From contig OX419756.1 in assembly GCA_948567375.1 (NCBI GenBank), forward strand, positions 4,159,001-4,223,000: a DNA stretch of 64,000 nucleotides. Direction: 5' to 3'. Both the position numbers and the translations under genes were made by a program. Numbering within the stretch: the first letter of the stretch is position 1; each line of letters starts with the position of its first letter. The notes under the pieces were generated by a model. It saw nothing but the letters and a program-made list of their open reading frames with translations, ran no database searches and was not told the origin of the DNA. Shown one piece after another: positions 34,388-46,199 of the stretch. Source of the stretch: Lunularia cruciata. Taxonomy: Eukaryota; Streptophyta; Marchantiopsida; Lunulariales; Lunulariaceae.

Positions 34388-34782
34388 AGGAGAGAAATAG
34401 GTGAATGGAAGCTCACATTGGGACACTTGAATGATGGGAAAACTCAGAATGCCTAGCATGAGCTTTGGCTTTGGTATTTATAGGTAACATACAAGGCCCT
34501 TGAAAAGCTTCTCAAGAAGCTTCCTTGAGCCGCTTTCTTAGAGTGCAAGCCAAGTTAACTAAGAAGCTTCTCAATAAACTTCCTTCTAGAAGCCACCTAC
34601 TTGGCATGCAAGCTAAGCTAGTTGGAAGCTTCTAGAAGTTATTTATTTGAGGTGCAAGCTAAGCTAGCTGGGAAGCTTCCCAAGAAACTTGCTAGATACT
34701 TCTGGTATATTCTAGGTTAATTTGTCTTATTTGCAACTTGGTTAGCCCTACTAACTTTGTTGCTAAACTCCATATTGTTACA
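34388..34782 (-). repeat. LTR B fragment, inverted
   Basis: On the minus strand it begins TGTAACAATATGGAGTTTAG at 34782 and matches LTR B to about 34388. It keeps the GAAGCTTC-type palindromes (34505-34690) and a TATAAATA box (about 34475-34482), so the heat-shock-like cluster is a family feature, not a quirk of one copy. Confidence 0.75.
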
Positions 34783-34965
34783 TATTCTCCCATTGCTAGT
34801 TGGTAATGTCCTCATTGCCAATGAAGCTTCAAACTCTTGGATAGCAGCTTGTGCATTTTGGAGGTGAGAAAGAGGTTCCCATGTGATATCATGAAGGAGA
34901 TACCCTTTCCAAAGGACCTTGTATTGTGAGCCGGTGTGGTAGGGAAAATAATCTACGTGAACCAT
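34783..34965 (-). pseudogene. Chromodomain scrap of a type B element
   Basis: The minus-strand frame 34965-34717 contains YKVLWKGYLLHDITWEPLSH and LQNAQAAIQEFEASLAMRT, nearly the same as the chromodomain end of element B at 17665-17800, running into the LTR. Everything upstream of the chromodomain is missing; the sequence changes abruptly at about 34965. Confidence 0.75.
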
Positions 34966-35499
34966 TGGTGCATTTGGTGGGAGAGTTTTGTTGACTTTAT
35001 GTTACGGTGACTTTGGCATTTTGTTATATTATTGTATCTTGGGAATATCTTTCATGCCATTGTAAAGTTGAAAGTTATTGTGTGTTACCATAAGCCTAGG
35101 GAAGTTTCAAGGGTTGAGTAAACTCAGAAGTCCTTTTATGTTTCAAGAGCTCAGAGGGTTTGAAAAATGATGCATGAGCTCAGGATTTCATTTATATTAT
35201 TGGATTTTGGGAATATTTCAGTTTAGTGCCATTTGAGCAAATAAGTCTTGTGAGAGTGTTTCATTTAGTAATTTTGAGCAAAAGAGCTATTTTGGGATTT
35301 TCCATGTGGAGTAGTGATAAAGTGGCCAAAGAAGGTTTTTTGAGTGGACAGAGGCTGAAGAAAAATGCCTTGAAAGGGTTTGGTGGTGATAGGGCCATAG
35401 GAGGGGTGGACATATGCTTTGAGAGGCTTGTTGATTCGAGGGGTACTTCAAAGGCTTAGGGACAAGAAGGAATTTTGGCAAGAAGGGATAAGGCTTGGA
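34966..35499. other. No recognisable gene
   Basis: About 530 bp leading into the tandem array. Open frames here lack any family resemblance. Confidence 0.4.
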
Positions 35500-36104
35500 G
35501 ACGCTTGCTGAGGGGAGCGGGGGGAAAACTTTGAAGGATTAAGGATAGGAGTGATTTTTGAGTAAGGAGAGAGGGCTGTGCAGGAGAAAAGGCAGGAAGT
35601 TCTCCCGCAAGAATGAAGGAGAAGAACCTTGGATAGGAGTGAATTTTTGAGTTAGAGAGGTCTATGCAAGTGAGAAGGCAAGTAGAGTTTTTCCCGCAAG
35701 AATAGAGGAGTGCAAGCTTGGACAGGAGTGAATTTTTGAGTTAGAGAGGTCTGGTCAAGAGAAAAGGCAATAAGCTCTCCTGCAAGAATGAAGGAGAAGA
35801 AGCTTGGACAGGAAAGAATTTTTGAGTTAGAGAAGTCTGTGCAGGTGAGAATGCAAGTAGGGTTTTTCCCATAGGAATGGAAGAGTGTAAGCTTGGACAG
35901 GAGTGAATATTTGAGTTAAAGAGGTCTAGGCAAGAGAAAAGGTAGTAAGTTCTCCCGTGGGAATGAAGGAGCAGAAGCTTGGACATGAGTGAATTCTCAA
36001 GTTAGAGAGGTCTGTGTAGGAGAGAAGCAAGTAGAGTTTTTCCCACAGGAATGGAAGAGTGCAAGCTTGGACAAGAGTAAATTTTTGAGTTAGAAGGTTT
36101 GGGC
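35500..36104. repeat. 87-bp tandem array, left part
   Basis: Units of 86-89 bp, marked by the shared gagttagagagg motif at 35649, 35738, 35824, 35913, 35999 and 36087 (a diverged one at 35560). Two unit types alternate: one with ggcagtaagttctcccgc...agaagcttgg, the other with ggcaagtagggtttttccc...agtgcaagcttgg, so the higher-order repeat is about 175 bp. The array is split by a solo LTR A and resumes at 36797. Confidence 0.85.
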
Positions 36105-36796
36105 TGTAACACCCATTTGTGCATGTGTGTGGTATTGTGATATTTAGCTTGGTATTACAAGAACTTAAGAGATATTATTTATATAGAGATAAAGGATAGT
36201 TCTATATTAGTCATGGTTAGCTAAATTTAGTCATAGCTAAGATAGAGGGGACCTTACTTTAGAGGAAGTAGAAAAGATGAGCATCACTATTTTGGATTTT
36301 AGTGTGTTGACTTGGTATTATTCCTAGGTGTTTGGCTTTGAGGAAAGAGTTGAGAACTCTTGGGCCCGCAAGCCTTTTTGTTTTGGATTCTTCTTTAGTC
36401 CAAGGATAGCCCATGTGAAGGAATCCTTGACTTAGTGGTTGGGTCAAGATAAGACCACATGCTTAGGGGAATATGCCCATGTGAATGGATATTCCTTTCT
36501 ACTTTTTGACTTTATTTGACTTTTAGTCTAGTAACTTGAGTTACTACGGTAATTAGTAACTTTGGTACGTAACTATTTCACAAGTATATAAACAAGGGGT
36601 GAGGAGGTACTCATCATCCTTTCATTTGCAACTATCTCTCTCTCATTGAATTTTCTAGTGAGCAATGTCTTGAGTCTTGGAGTGTTAGCCTTGGAGGAGT
36701 ATGATGGAGTTGGGGTTCCTTGCCTTCTTAGTCCATGGTGCGCTACCATAATAGCCATCAGAGGTTCATCCTGAGTGAGAGACAGGTCGGCTCACA
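36105..36796 (+). repeat. Solo LTR A inserted in the tandem array
   Basis: A complete 692-bp LTR A from TGTAACACCCATTTGTGCAT to GGCTCACA with no internal element beside it. The same tandem array lies on both sides, so it inserted into the array and then lost its body by LTR recombination. The flanks are gggc on the left and gggt on the right, an imperfect short duplication at best. Confidence 0.88.
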
Positions 36797-37225
36797 GGGT
36801 AGGAGAAAAGGCAATAAGTTCTCCCGCAGGAATGAAGCAGAAGAAGCTTGGACAGGAGTGAATTTTTGAGTTAGAGAGGTTTGTGTAGGAGAGAAGGCAA
36901 GTAGGGTTTTTCCCACAGGAATAGAGGAGTGCAAGCTTGGATAGGAGTTAACTTTTGAGTTAGAGAGGTCTGTGCAAGAGAAAAGGCAGTAAGTTCTCCC
37001 GTAGGAATGAAGGAGAAGAAGCTTGGGCAGGAGTGAATTTTTGAGTTAGAAAGGTCTGTGCAGGAAAGAAGGCAAGTAGGGTTTTCCCGTAGGAATGGAG
37101 GAGTGCAAGCTTTGACAAGAGTGAATTTTTGAGTTAGAGAGGTTTAGGTAGGAGAAAAAGCAGTAAGTTCTCCCACAGGAATGAAGGAGAGAAAGCTTGG
37201 ACAAGAGAGGTTTTTTTTTAGTAAG
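36797..37225. repeat. 87-bp tandem array, right part
   Basis: Continuation of the array, with gagttagagagg-type motifs at 36868, 36957, 37043 and 37131, a diverged one at 37220, and the same alternation of two unit types. Confidence 0.85.
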
Positions 37226-37277
37226 GAGGGAGGGTTGTGCAAAAGAGCAATTTCAAAAGTTCATAATTTGCTACTGT

Positions 37278-37640
37278 GAGAGAGTTGGACAGAAGAGAGA
37301 AATATCAAGAGGTTGATGATTTGTTGCTATGAGATAGCTGGATAGAGGAACAAATTCAAAAGTGAAATGGCTGCTACTGTGAGAGAGTTGGATAGAGGAG
37401 AGCAATTTAGAAAGTTGATGATTTGCTGTTGTGAGAGAGTTGGACAGAGGAGAGAAATATCAAGAGGTTGATGATTTGCTATTGTGGGAGAGTTGGACAC
37501 AGGAGCAAATTCAAAAATTGAGGGTTGTTGCTGTGAGAGAGTTGGACAGAGGAACAAATGCAAAAGTGTAAGGGCTGCTACTGTAAGAGAGTTGGACAGA
37601 GGAGAGAAAATTTCAAAAGTTGATGATCAGTTGCAACCAG
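37278..37640. repeat. 51-bp tandem array
   Basis: A second, different array with units of 49-53 bp built on gagagagttggacagagg. Unit starts are 37278, 37331, 37381, 37433, 37486, 37535 and 37585. Units are imperfect, with differing middles (aaatatcaagaggttgatga or caaattcaaaa). It sits 50 bp right of the 87-bp array; the two share little apart from a common purine-rich style. Confidence 0.8.
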
Positions 37641-37931
37641 TTGCAAATCAGTTGCAACTTAGAGCAGGCATTGTCTTGATTAGAACTACTTGACCTATCC
37701 AACCTTGTGAATTCTGTAGTTGAAATTCCTATGAATGATGAGTCTTGGAGGCAGATGTGTGTTATGAACTATGACTAGCATTGAGGAAAACTACATTCTA
37801 GGAGCTCTTAGTCTGGTCCTTGTGAATCGCGTAAGTAAATGATCTAGGTGCCCGGATTTATGTTGGGTTAGATCACTCACTGCCATTTATTTATTTTATT
37901 TTATTTTATTAAAGGGCCACCTGACCTAGGA
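37641..37931. other. Unassigned spacer with small repeats
   Basis: Includes three close copies of gttgcaa(c/a) around 37629-37660 and a (tttta)n microsatellite at about 37885-37910. No coding sequence. Confidence 0.5.
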
Positions 37932-38187
37932 AAGAGTTCTCAACTCTTTCCTCAAAGTCAAACACCTAGGAATAATACCTAGTCAACACACTAGAATCCA
38001 AAATAATGGTGCTCATCTTTTCCACTTCCTCTAAAATAAGGTCCCCTCTATCTTAACTATGACTAACTCTAGCTAATCATGACTAATGTAGAACCATCCT
38101 CATCTCTATATAAATAATATCTCTCAAGTACTTGAAATGCCAAGCTAAATATCACAATACCACACACATGCACAAATGGGTGTTACA
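37932..38187 (-). repeat. LTR A fragment (3' LTR of A2)
   Basis: On the minus strand starts TGTAACACCCATTTGTGCAT at 38187. Only about 256 bp remain; the outer part is replaced by unrelated sequence at about 37931. Confidence 0.8.
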
Positions 38188-40782
38188 TTTACCCCCAGAC
38201 TAAGTTTTCACTTTGTCCTCAAAGTGAAGATCGCTCGACCTTCTATGATACATCTTCAACTTATCATGGTTAATCCTATCAAAGTGTCTTCCTCCCAACT
38301 CCTTGAGATCATAGGTGTAATTGGCCCACACCTTCTCCACTATGAAAGGTCCAAAGTACTTAAGCAAAAACTTCTTTTGCACTCTCTTGAATCAAATAGA
38401 ATCAAAGAACATTACCCAATCATCTTCTTTGAAAGGCTTCACCTTCTTCTTGCCTTGCCTCTTGTCATAACTCTCCTTTTGTTTCATTTGGGCTTGCTCC
38501 ACTCAAACCATAGCAACTGCTCTTGCCTCTTCCAACTCCATGAGTTATTCCTTCCTTGACTTCTTTGCATCACCTCCTTGTGCTTTCTTTGATCTCCTAT
38601 GAATGCTTTGGAAGGTAGGAAGATCAAAGTGAATAGGTAGGGTGGACTCAATACCATATACCAATTGAAATGGAGAATATCAGCATGGTTGCAGTGATCC
38701 TTCTTGTAAACTCTCCTCCTCTATTAGAAACCAATTACAAAGGGCATCGAAACCTAGTGATAATGCGTTCTACCAACTTCATCTTCATTCTTGTCCCTCA
38801 AGGGTCTAGCCCTCAACCCACTTGGTAAGGTAATCAGTAACTACCACAATGTACCAATTGTTCCTTGGGGTTCTATTGGGAGGACCTACAAAATCAATTC
38901 CCCACTTCTCAAAAGGTCCTAGCAATACAATTGATATAAGTGGTGGAGTGGAAGTAGATTTTCTAGCAAAAGCTTGACAAACATGACAAGTTTTGCAATA
39001 ATCAAGACAATCCTTGAAAATTCCTCTCCAATGGTAACTTGCATCTAGAATTTTGAAAGTAATCACCTTTCGTGCAAAGTGTCCTCCACATACTAAACTT
39101 TCATGAAACTCCTTTATCAATAAGATAGACTCTTCAAAGTAGACCATCTGCTCCTTGGTGAAAAAGAATATCTTCCACCATTGTGTAAGGTTTAGATCTT
39201 GCTGCAATCTCCAAAACTATACCTCTCATGACTTGCAACCTCCTCCAAGATCTCATCAATGAATGCGAATGGGTAGAAGCTCTCCTTAGTAACAACATTG
39301 AGCTTTTTGTAATCCACACAAACCCAAAGCTTGCCATTCTTTTTCTTCACAATGACAATTAGAGACACCCATTTTGAATTCTCCACCTCAAAGATAAATC
39401 TGGCCTCCTTGAGCTTATCAATCTCCTCCTTCACAACCATAGATATTGGTGGGCTAATGCAATGTTGCTTTTGGCGGATTGGTCTTGCATGTGACTCCAC
39501 CTCTATCTTGTGCTCCTCCAAGGTAACTTCCTTCAAATCCTTTTAATTGAAATCAAACACATGGATGAACTTGTGGAAAATCTCCTCAAATCTCACCTTC
39601 TCCTCCTTGGTAACATTTGGGCCATACTTGAGGGTAGCTAACATTCTCTCTACCTCCTCAAGTGTCAATGGTGATTTATCTGGGTCCTTCAAAACCTCTA
39701 GCTTAGATGCAAAATCCATAGCACACAAGGGATATACTTCTGAATCTGATTCAGATTCATCCTCCTCTGTGGAAGTCTCCTTTTCTATGCTTGTATCCAC
39801 ACATATTTCCTTTTCTATGCTTGTATCTTGAAGCTCCTTCTTCAAAATCTGATTCCCAATAATCAGAAGATGGTGTATTTGAATGTGAAGTGTTGATTGT
39901 GTTAGTCACTATGACTATGACTCTATGTTTTGATGACCCAATCCTCAAGATGTTTTGTGCCATCTATCAATTGTGTGAGCTGCTCTCAACCATGGCCTCC
40001 CAAGAAGTAAGTCATAGCTAGAATCTTTCAAGACTTGGAAAATCATGAGATTTTGAACTCACATAACTGAAACTACCACTTTATCCATCACCTCTATTGG
40101 TCAAACTTGTTGCTTGTTTTCCATGTTCACCACAAATGTTGAAGGTCTTGAGGGTATCATACCCAACTTCTTCATCAACCTTTCTCAGATGGCATTCACT
40201 GCTGATCCTTCATCAACAAGTGTATCCTTGATGTTGTGACCATTCACTCTCACATCAATCTTGGAGGCATATTCACAAGCCTCCCATGGTGTTGGCTTGG
40301 CATCCACCACCTCCATTGCTACTGGAGCTTTTACCTTCTTCTTCCTTTTTCTCTTTGTAGAACTCAAACCACCTCTAAGCTCCTTTTGCAAGGTAGGGTT
40401 CAAAGAAATCAGTTGGCCCACTCTGATGTTAGCCTTGTGACTATCAACATCCTCCAACACAATGTAGTTTCATTGTTGCTTTGAAATCAAGAAATACTCC
40501 ATCCCTAACTTCTTCCTTGGAGTCTTTGTTGTTGATGGTGTTGAGGTGCGAGTGCTCCTAGTAGATATAGGAGTATCCTTGCTTAGAGTAAATCCTTGAG
40601 AAGAGTGAATATCCTTTGCAAAATGAGCTCTCTTCTTCTCTTATGCCAAAAGCTCCAAATTAAGACCCTTAGAGTTTGAGCACTCTCCCTTCTTATACTT
40701 GCTCTCAACCACATGTATGGATGTTATCCCCTTACCTTTGTTTGGATTAGGAGCCACTTGGGTTTCACTACCTCCCTCTTTC
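37932..40782 (-). mobile_element. Gypsy element A2, internally deleted
   Basis: A shortened type A copy on the minus strand. The 3' LTR is reduced to 37932-38187, followed by the integrase C-terminal region (38188-38680), the integrase core (39207-38806), the start of the reverse transcriptase (39536-39210), and parts of gag-protease (40460-40185 with DTLVDEGSAVNA; 40760-40641). Compared with A1 there is a deletion of about 220 bp at 38682 and one of about 1.15 kb at 39204, which removes RNase H and most of the RT including the catalytic box. It ends abruptly inside gag at 40782, next to an LTR A fragment belonging to A3. Confidence 0.85.
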
Positions 40783-41107
40783 ATATGGGCTATCCTTGGA
40801 CTATAAAAGAATCCAAAACAAAAGGGCTTGTGGACCAAAGAGTTCTCAACTTGTTCCTCAAAGCCACACACCTAAGAATAATGTGTTGACTTGGAAACCA
40901 AGTCAACACACTAGAATCCAAAATAGTGGTGCTCATCTTTTCCATTTCCACTAAAGTAAGGTCCCACTATCTTAGCTATGACTAAATTTAGCTTATCATG
41001 ACTAATGTAGAACCATCCTTCATCTTCATATAAATAATATCTCTCAAGTACTTGAAATGCCAAGCTAAATATCACAATACCACACACATGCACAAATAGG
41101 TGTTATA
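40783..41107 (-). repeat. Truncated 3' LTR of A3
   Basis: Minus strand begins TATAACACCTATTTGTGCAT (one change from TGTAACACC) at 41107. About half the LTR is present, and the outer half is missing at the junction with A2. Confidence 0.82.
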
Positions 41108-41149
41108 TTTACCCCCGGACTAAGTTTTCACTTTGTCCTCAAAGTGAAG

Positions 41150-42750
41150 ATCTCTTTACCTTCTATGATACATTTTCAACTTATCATGGTTAATCCTATC
41201 AAAGTGTCTTCCTCCCAACTCCTTGAGATCATAGGTGTAATTGCCCCACACCTTCTCCACTATGAAAGGTCCAAAGTACTTAAGCAAAAACTTCTTTTGC
41301 ACTCTCTTGAATCGAATAGAATCAAACAACATTACCCAATCACCTTCTTTGAAAGGCTCCACCTACTTCATGCCTTGCCTCTTGTCATAGCTCTCCTTTT
41401 GTTTCCTTTGGGCTTGCTCCACCAAACCATAGCAACTGCTCTTGCCTCTTCCAATTCCATGAGTTGATCCTTCCTTGACTTCTCTACATCACCTCCTTGT
41501 GCTTTCTTCAATCTCCTACAATGCTTTGGAAGGTAGGAAGATCAAAGTGAATAGGTAAGGTAGACTCAATACCATATACCAATTGAAATGGAGAATATCT
41601 AGTGGAAGTCTTCATTGTTGTCCTATACTCCCACAAAACTACATGAATCCTCTTATCTCAATGAAGTGTAGTCCCTTCCATTTCTACATCTTTGGCCAAC
41701 ATCATGCACAAGGTCTGATTGGTTCTCTCTACCAAGCCATTGGGATTTGGCTTATAGGATGTAGTTACTCCATGTGTGATAGAGAAATGTCCTAGCATAG
41801 CTATAGTAATGTTTCCCATAAACTCTCCTACTTTATCAAAAACCAACTCCAAAGGGCATCCAAACCTAGTGATAATGCATTCATAAAGAAATCTTCCAAC
41901 TTCATCTTCATTCTTGTCCCTCAATGGTCTAGCCTCAACCCACTTGGTAAGGTAATCAATAACTACCACAATATACCAATTGTTCCTTGGGGTTCTATTG
42001 AGAGGACCTACAAAATCAATTCCCCACTTCTCAAAAGGTCCTAGCAATACAATTGATCTAAGTGGTGAAGTGGATGTAGACTTTCAAGCAAAAGCTTTAT
42101 AAACATGACAAGTTTTGCAATAATGAAGACAATCCTTGAAAATTACTCTCCAATGGTAACCTACATCTAGAATCTTGAAAGTAGTCACCTTTCTTTCAAA
42201 GTGTCCTCCACACACTAAACCTTCATGAAACTCCTTTATCAATAAGATAGACTCTTCCTTACCCACTACTCTTCGAAGTAGACCTTCTGCTCCTTGGTGA
42301 AAAAGAATATCCTCACCATTGTGTAAGGTCTAGATCTTGCTGCAAGGGCCTTCCTCGCCCTAGCATGCATCCCTTCTGGATAGTTACCTCTTGTCACAAA
42401 ATCCACAATCTCCTTATACTCCATTAAAACTTCTTGAGTGACTAAGATTGTCATGAGCTCCTAATCTAGGAAGGAATCATCCACTGGCTCATCTCCATCA
42501 TGATCATAAGCTTTAGATGACAAATTAGCATTTGCATGTTTCTTTCTTGGCCTATCCTAAATGGTGTAACCATACTCAGACAAGAGAATCACCTGCCTTG
42601 CTAGTTTTCCTTCAACATGAGGCTTGTTGAAGATGTACTTCAAAGCCTTGTGATCGGTGACGATGGTGGCTTTCCCTCCAATCAAGTAGTGTCTAAACTT
42701 CTTGAGACCAAAGATCACTGCCAACTCTTCTCTTTTTATGACAGAGTAGT
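41150..42750 (-). pseudogene. Integrase and RNase H remnants of A3
   Basis: Pieces of the same region as in A1: integrase tail (41362-41156, YFGPFIVEKVWGNYTYDL), core (42047-41658, WGIDFVGPL, NPNGLVERTNQ), zinc domain (42266-42084, CKTCHVYK with the last Cys changed to Tyr), and the linker (42454-42266). RNase H upstream to 42750 is recognisable only through the nucleotide match to A1. VFDKVGEF replaces VSDRGGEF, keeping the catalytic Asp. Several stops and shifts. Confidence 0.78.
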
Positions 42751-42754
42751 TCTT

Positions 42755-43900
42755 TTATGTTGAAACCATCTGCCTACTAGCGTAAGCTATTGGATGATCA
42801 TGCCCATCTTGGTCTAATTGACTAAGAGTGCATCCTATAGCTACATAAGAAGCATTAGTGTAGATGATGAAAGGCTTACTCCGATCAGGTTTAGCAAGAA
42901 TTGGAGCTATAACAAGGGATTGCTTGAGCTCTTCAAAAGCCTTGAGAGCATCCTTGTCTTCCAAAATCACCATGTGATCTACACCCTTCTTCATGTAGAT
43001 GGTCAATGCATAAGCCTTGTAAGAAAATGAGAAGATGAACCTCCTATAGGATCCAACCATCCCCAAAAATTAGCGTAACTTTGTCAAGCTTGAAGGGAAT
43101 GGAAGGTTTGAGATTTTCCTCACCTTCAAGGATCAACTGCTATTCCATCCTTGGAGATGATGTGCCCCAAAATTAGACCTTCTCCACATCCAAAAATGCA
43201 CTTTTCTTGGTTGAGTGATGCACTTGCCTCATTCAAGCGTTGCAAGACCTTGATTAGGTGCTCAAAGTGCTCCTCCTTGCTCCCATAGACACAAAAGTCA
43301 TCAATGAAGTCCCTAACAAATTTCCCAATGAAAGGTTCAAATTCCTTATTCATGAACTGTTGGAATGTGGCTGGAGCATTGCAAAGCCCAAAAGGCATGA
43401 CCTTGAAAGCATACGTTCCCCAAGGTGTGGTGAATATGGTGAGTTGTTGATGATTTGGTTCAAAATTGATTTGGTTATATCCACTATTACCATCTCCAAA
43501 ACTATACCTCTCATGACCTTCATCCTCCTCCAAGATCTCATCAATGAATGGAAATGGATAGTAATCCTTCTTGGTAATAGCATTGAGCTTCTTGTAATCC
43601 ACACATACCCAAAGCTTTCCATTCTTTTTCTTCACAATGACAATTGGAGACACCCATTTTGAATTCTCCACCTCAAAGATAAATCTGGCCTCCTTGAGCT
43701 TATCAATCTCCTCCTTCACAACCAAAGATATTGGTGTGCTTATGCGACATTGCTTTTGGCGGATTGGTTTTGCATGTGAATCCACCTCTATCTTGTGCTC
43801 CTCCAAGGTGACTTCCTTCAAATGCTTGTAACTGAAAGCAAACACTTGCAGAAACACTTGCTGATGAACTTACATAAAGTCTCCTCAAATCTCACCTTCT
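42755..43900 (-). pseudogene. Reverse transcriptase of A3 with intact IDD box
   Basis: The open part 43857-43126 (243 residues) covers fingers and palm: VSPIVIVKKKNGKLWVCVDY, PFGLCNAPATFQQ and the catalytic FIDDFCVYGSKEEH near 43297-43302, with both aspartates kept. LGHIISKDGI follows. The connection region is in 43066-42755 after a frameshift (GMVGSYRRFIF, SKPFIIYTNASYVAIG). It serves as the reference showing that A1's IDY is a change. Confidence 0.85.
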
Positions 43901-45970
43901 CCACCTTGGTAACATTTGGGCCATACTTGAGGGTAGCTAACCTTCTCTCTACTTCCTCAAATGTCAATGGTGATTTATTTGGGTCCTTCAAAACCTCTAG
44001 CTTAGGTGCAAAGTCCATTGCACACAAGGGATACACATCTGAATCCGATTCAGATTTATCCTCCTCCATGGAAGTCTCCTCCTCCATGCTTGTGTCCACA
44101 CCTGAAGCTCCTTCTTTAGAGTTTGATTCCCAATAATCAGAAGATGGTGTATCTGAATGTGAAGTGTTGGTGGTGTTAGTCATAGGAACTATAACTCAAT
44201 AGTTTGATGGCCCAATCCTCAAGTACCCTTTGTGTCATTGATCAATTCTGCATGCTGATCTCAACCATGGCCTCCCAAGAAGTAAGTCATAGCTTGAATC
44301 CTTCAAGACTTGGAAAGTCATGAGATTTTGAACTCCCATAATTGAAACTACCACCTTATCCATCACCTCTACTGGTCCAACTTGTTGCTTGTTTGCCATA
44401 CTCACCAAAAATGTTAAAGGTCTTGAGGGTCCCATACCCAACTTCTTCATCAATCTTTTTGACATGGTATTTACTATTGATCCTCCATCAACCAATGCAT
44501 CCTTGATGTTATGACCATTCACTCTCACATCAATCTTGGAGGCATATTCACAAGCCTCCCATGGTGCTAGTTTGGCATCCACCACCCCCATTGATACTAG
44601 AGCTTTTGCCTTCTTCCTCTTGCTCCTTGTAGAACTCAAAACACCTCTAAGCTCATTTCTCAAGGTAGGGTTCAAAGCAATCAATTGGCCCACTATGATG
44701 TTAGCCTTGTGACTACCAACATCCTCCAACACATTGTAGTTCCATTGTTGCTTTGAAATCAAGAAATCCTCCATCACCAACTTCTTCCTTGGAGTCTTTA
44801 TTGTTGATGGTGTTGAGGTGCTAGTGCTCCTAGTAGACATATGAGTATCCTTGAGAAGAGTTAACATTCTTTGCAAAACAAGCTCTCTTCTTCTTTTGTG
44901 CCAAAAGCTCCAAAATAAGACCCTTGGAGTTTGAGCATTCTCCCTTCTCATACTTGCTCTCAACCACGTCTATGGATGCTATCCCCTTATCTTTGTTTGG
45001 ATTAGGAGCCACTTGGGTTTCACTTCCTCCCTCTTTCCCTCTATTGGCTCTCTCATAACCCCTTCCTCCATGGCAAGTGGAATTTGGGCAATTCCTTTGG
45101 ATATGGCCTCTTCCTCCACAACCAAAATAATTTCATTCATTGAAGTTGTTGGTTGGTTGGCCTCCTTTATATGGATAGTTTCCATAACTCCTAGGCCCTC
45201 TCCCCAAATTTTGATCCACCTCTCTCTTCTCCCATAGTTGCACCTCATTGATCTTGAGATCTGCAAGTTGTTTTGTGATGGTTTGAAGTGGATCCTTTGG
45301 TGGAGATGCAAGAATTGGAGAAACTACTACTTGTGGTGCAACCCTTGCCACTATAGTATCAGAAGTTCCACCATACATGGAACCTTAAGGAGGATGCACA
45401 ACCTCCTTCACCACCAAATCACTCTCATCTCCTTCCAAACTCTCCTCCATACAAATTGTAATCTTGATAGCTTTAACCTTGGAAGAAGGTTTCTCATATC
45501 TCACCTTGGTTCTAATTTGTGGTCTCAATCCTCCCATAAAATTATTGGTGGCAATGGCCCCTATGCCAATCATTGTAGTCTCTACATCATCCCCACCCTT
45601 CCTCAACACTATGCAAAATCTAGACTCTAACTTTTCCACCCTTTCCACATAGACTCTCACTTTCTCTCCATCTCTTTGTTTGAGAAAGGTAACTCACTCA
45701 TCAATCTCTCATAACTCTCATATGGAAGAAAGTTCTCAATGAGTGCTAAATTCAAACTCTCCCAAGACTCTTCTTCCCCATATCTCTTCTCTCTCTTTTG
45801 GTATTCTGACTCATACCATGTAAGTGTTGCACCCTCAAAGAAATCTAGTAATAACAAGACCCACTCATTCTTTCTCCTCTCATTTTTTTCATGTAATCTC
45901 TCTTGAAGTCTCTCGCAAAGGCCTCCATATCTTCTCCATCCTTGCCAAAGAAAACCAGAAGTTTCTCCAT
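43901..45970 (-). pseudogene. Gag-protease of A3, frameshifted
   Basis: Starts at an ATG at 45970 in the A1 equivalent position. Pieces: capsid (45857-45657, TLTWYESEYQKREKR; 45660-45385, ESRFCIVLRKGG), the knuckle region (45311-44979, with the CCHC partly broken), the linker, and the protease (44963-44235, DALVDGGSIVNTM). The acidic end (44183-43818, EEETSMEEDKSESDSD) runs on into the RT entry KSPLTFEEVERRLATLKYGP without the stop seen in A1. This supports an ancestral fused gag-pol. Confidence 0.8.
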
Positions 45971-46199
45971 CTTAATCCCTCACTATCTTTCTTTCCTCTC
46001 AAAAAAAATTTTTTCTCTCACTCTGTAACTAATAGATTATATATATGACTAACACCATTTGGGAATAATCCACTTTGAGGAACAAAAAAGGTTTAGGTTG
46101 CTCCAAGATTTCTATAGCAATATCAAATCTTAGAGTGCATATTAATCTAACTCTCATGAATAGTTTATCCATAAGTTGAAAGATTATCTCCATCACTAA

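Noticed and set aside
35741-35986. 81-residue minus-strand frame
   Set aside because: Lies entirely inside the 87-bp tandem array and reflects the repeat.
37327-37563. Minus-strand frame with repeated SNSLT/LCPTLSQQQ pattern as a repeat protein
   Set aside because: The repetition comes from the underlying 51-bp DNA array, and there is no supporting start context.
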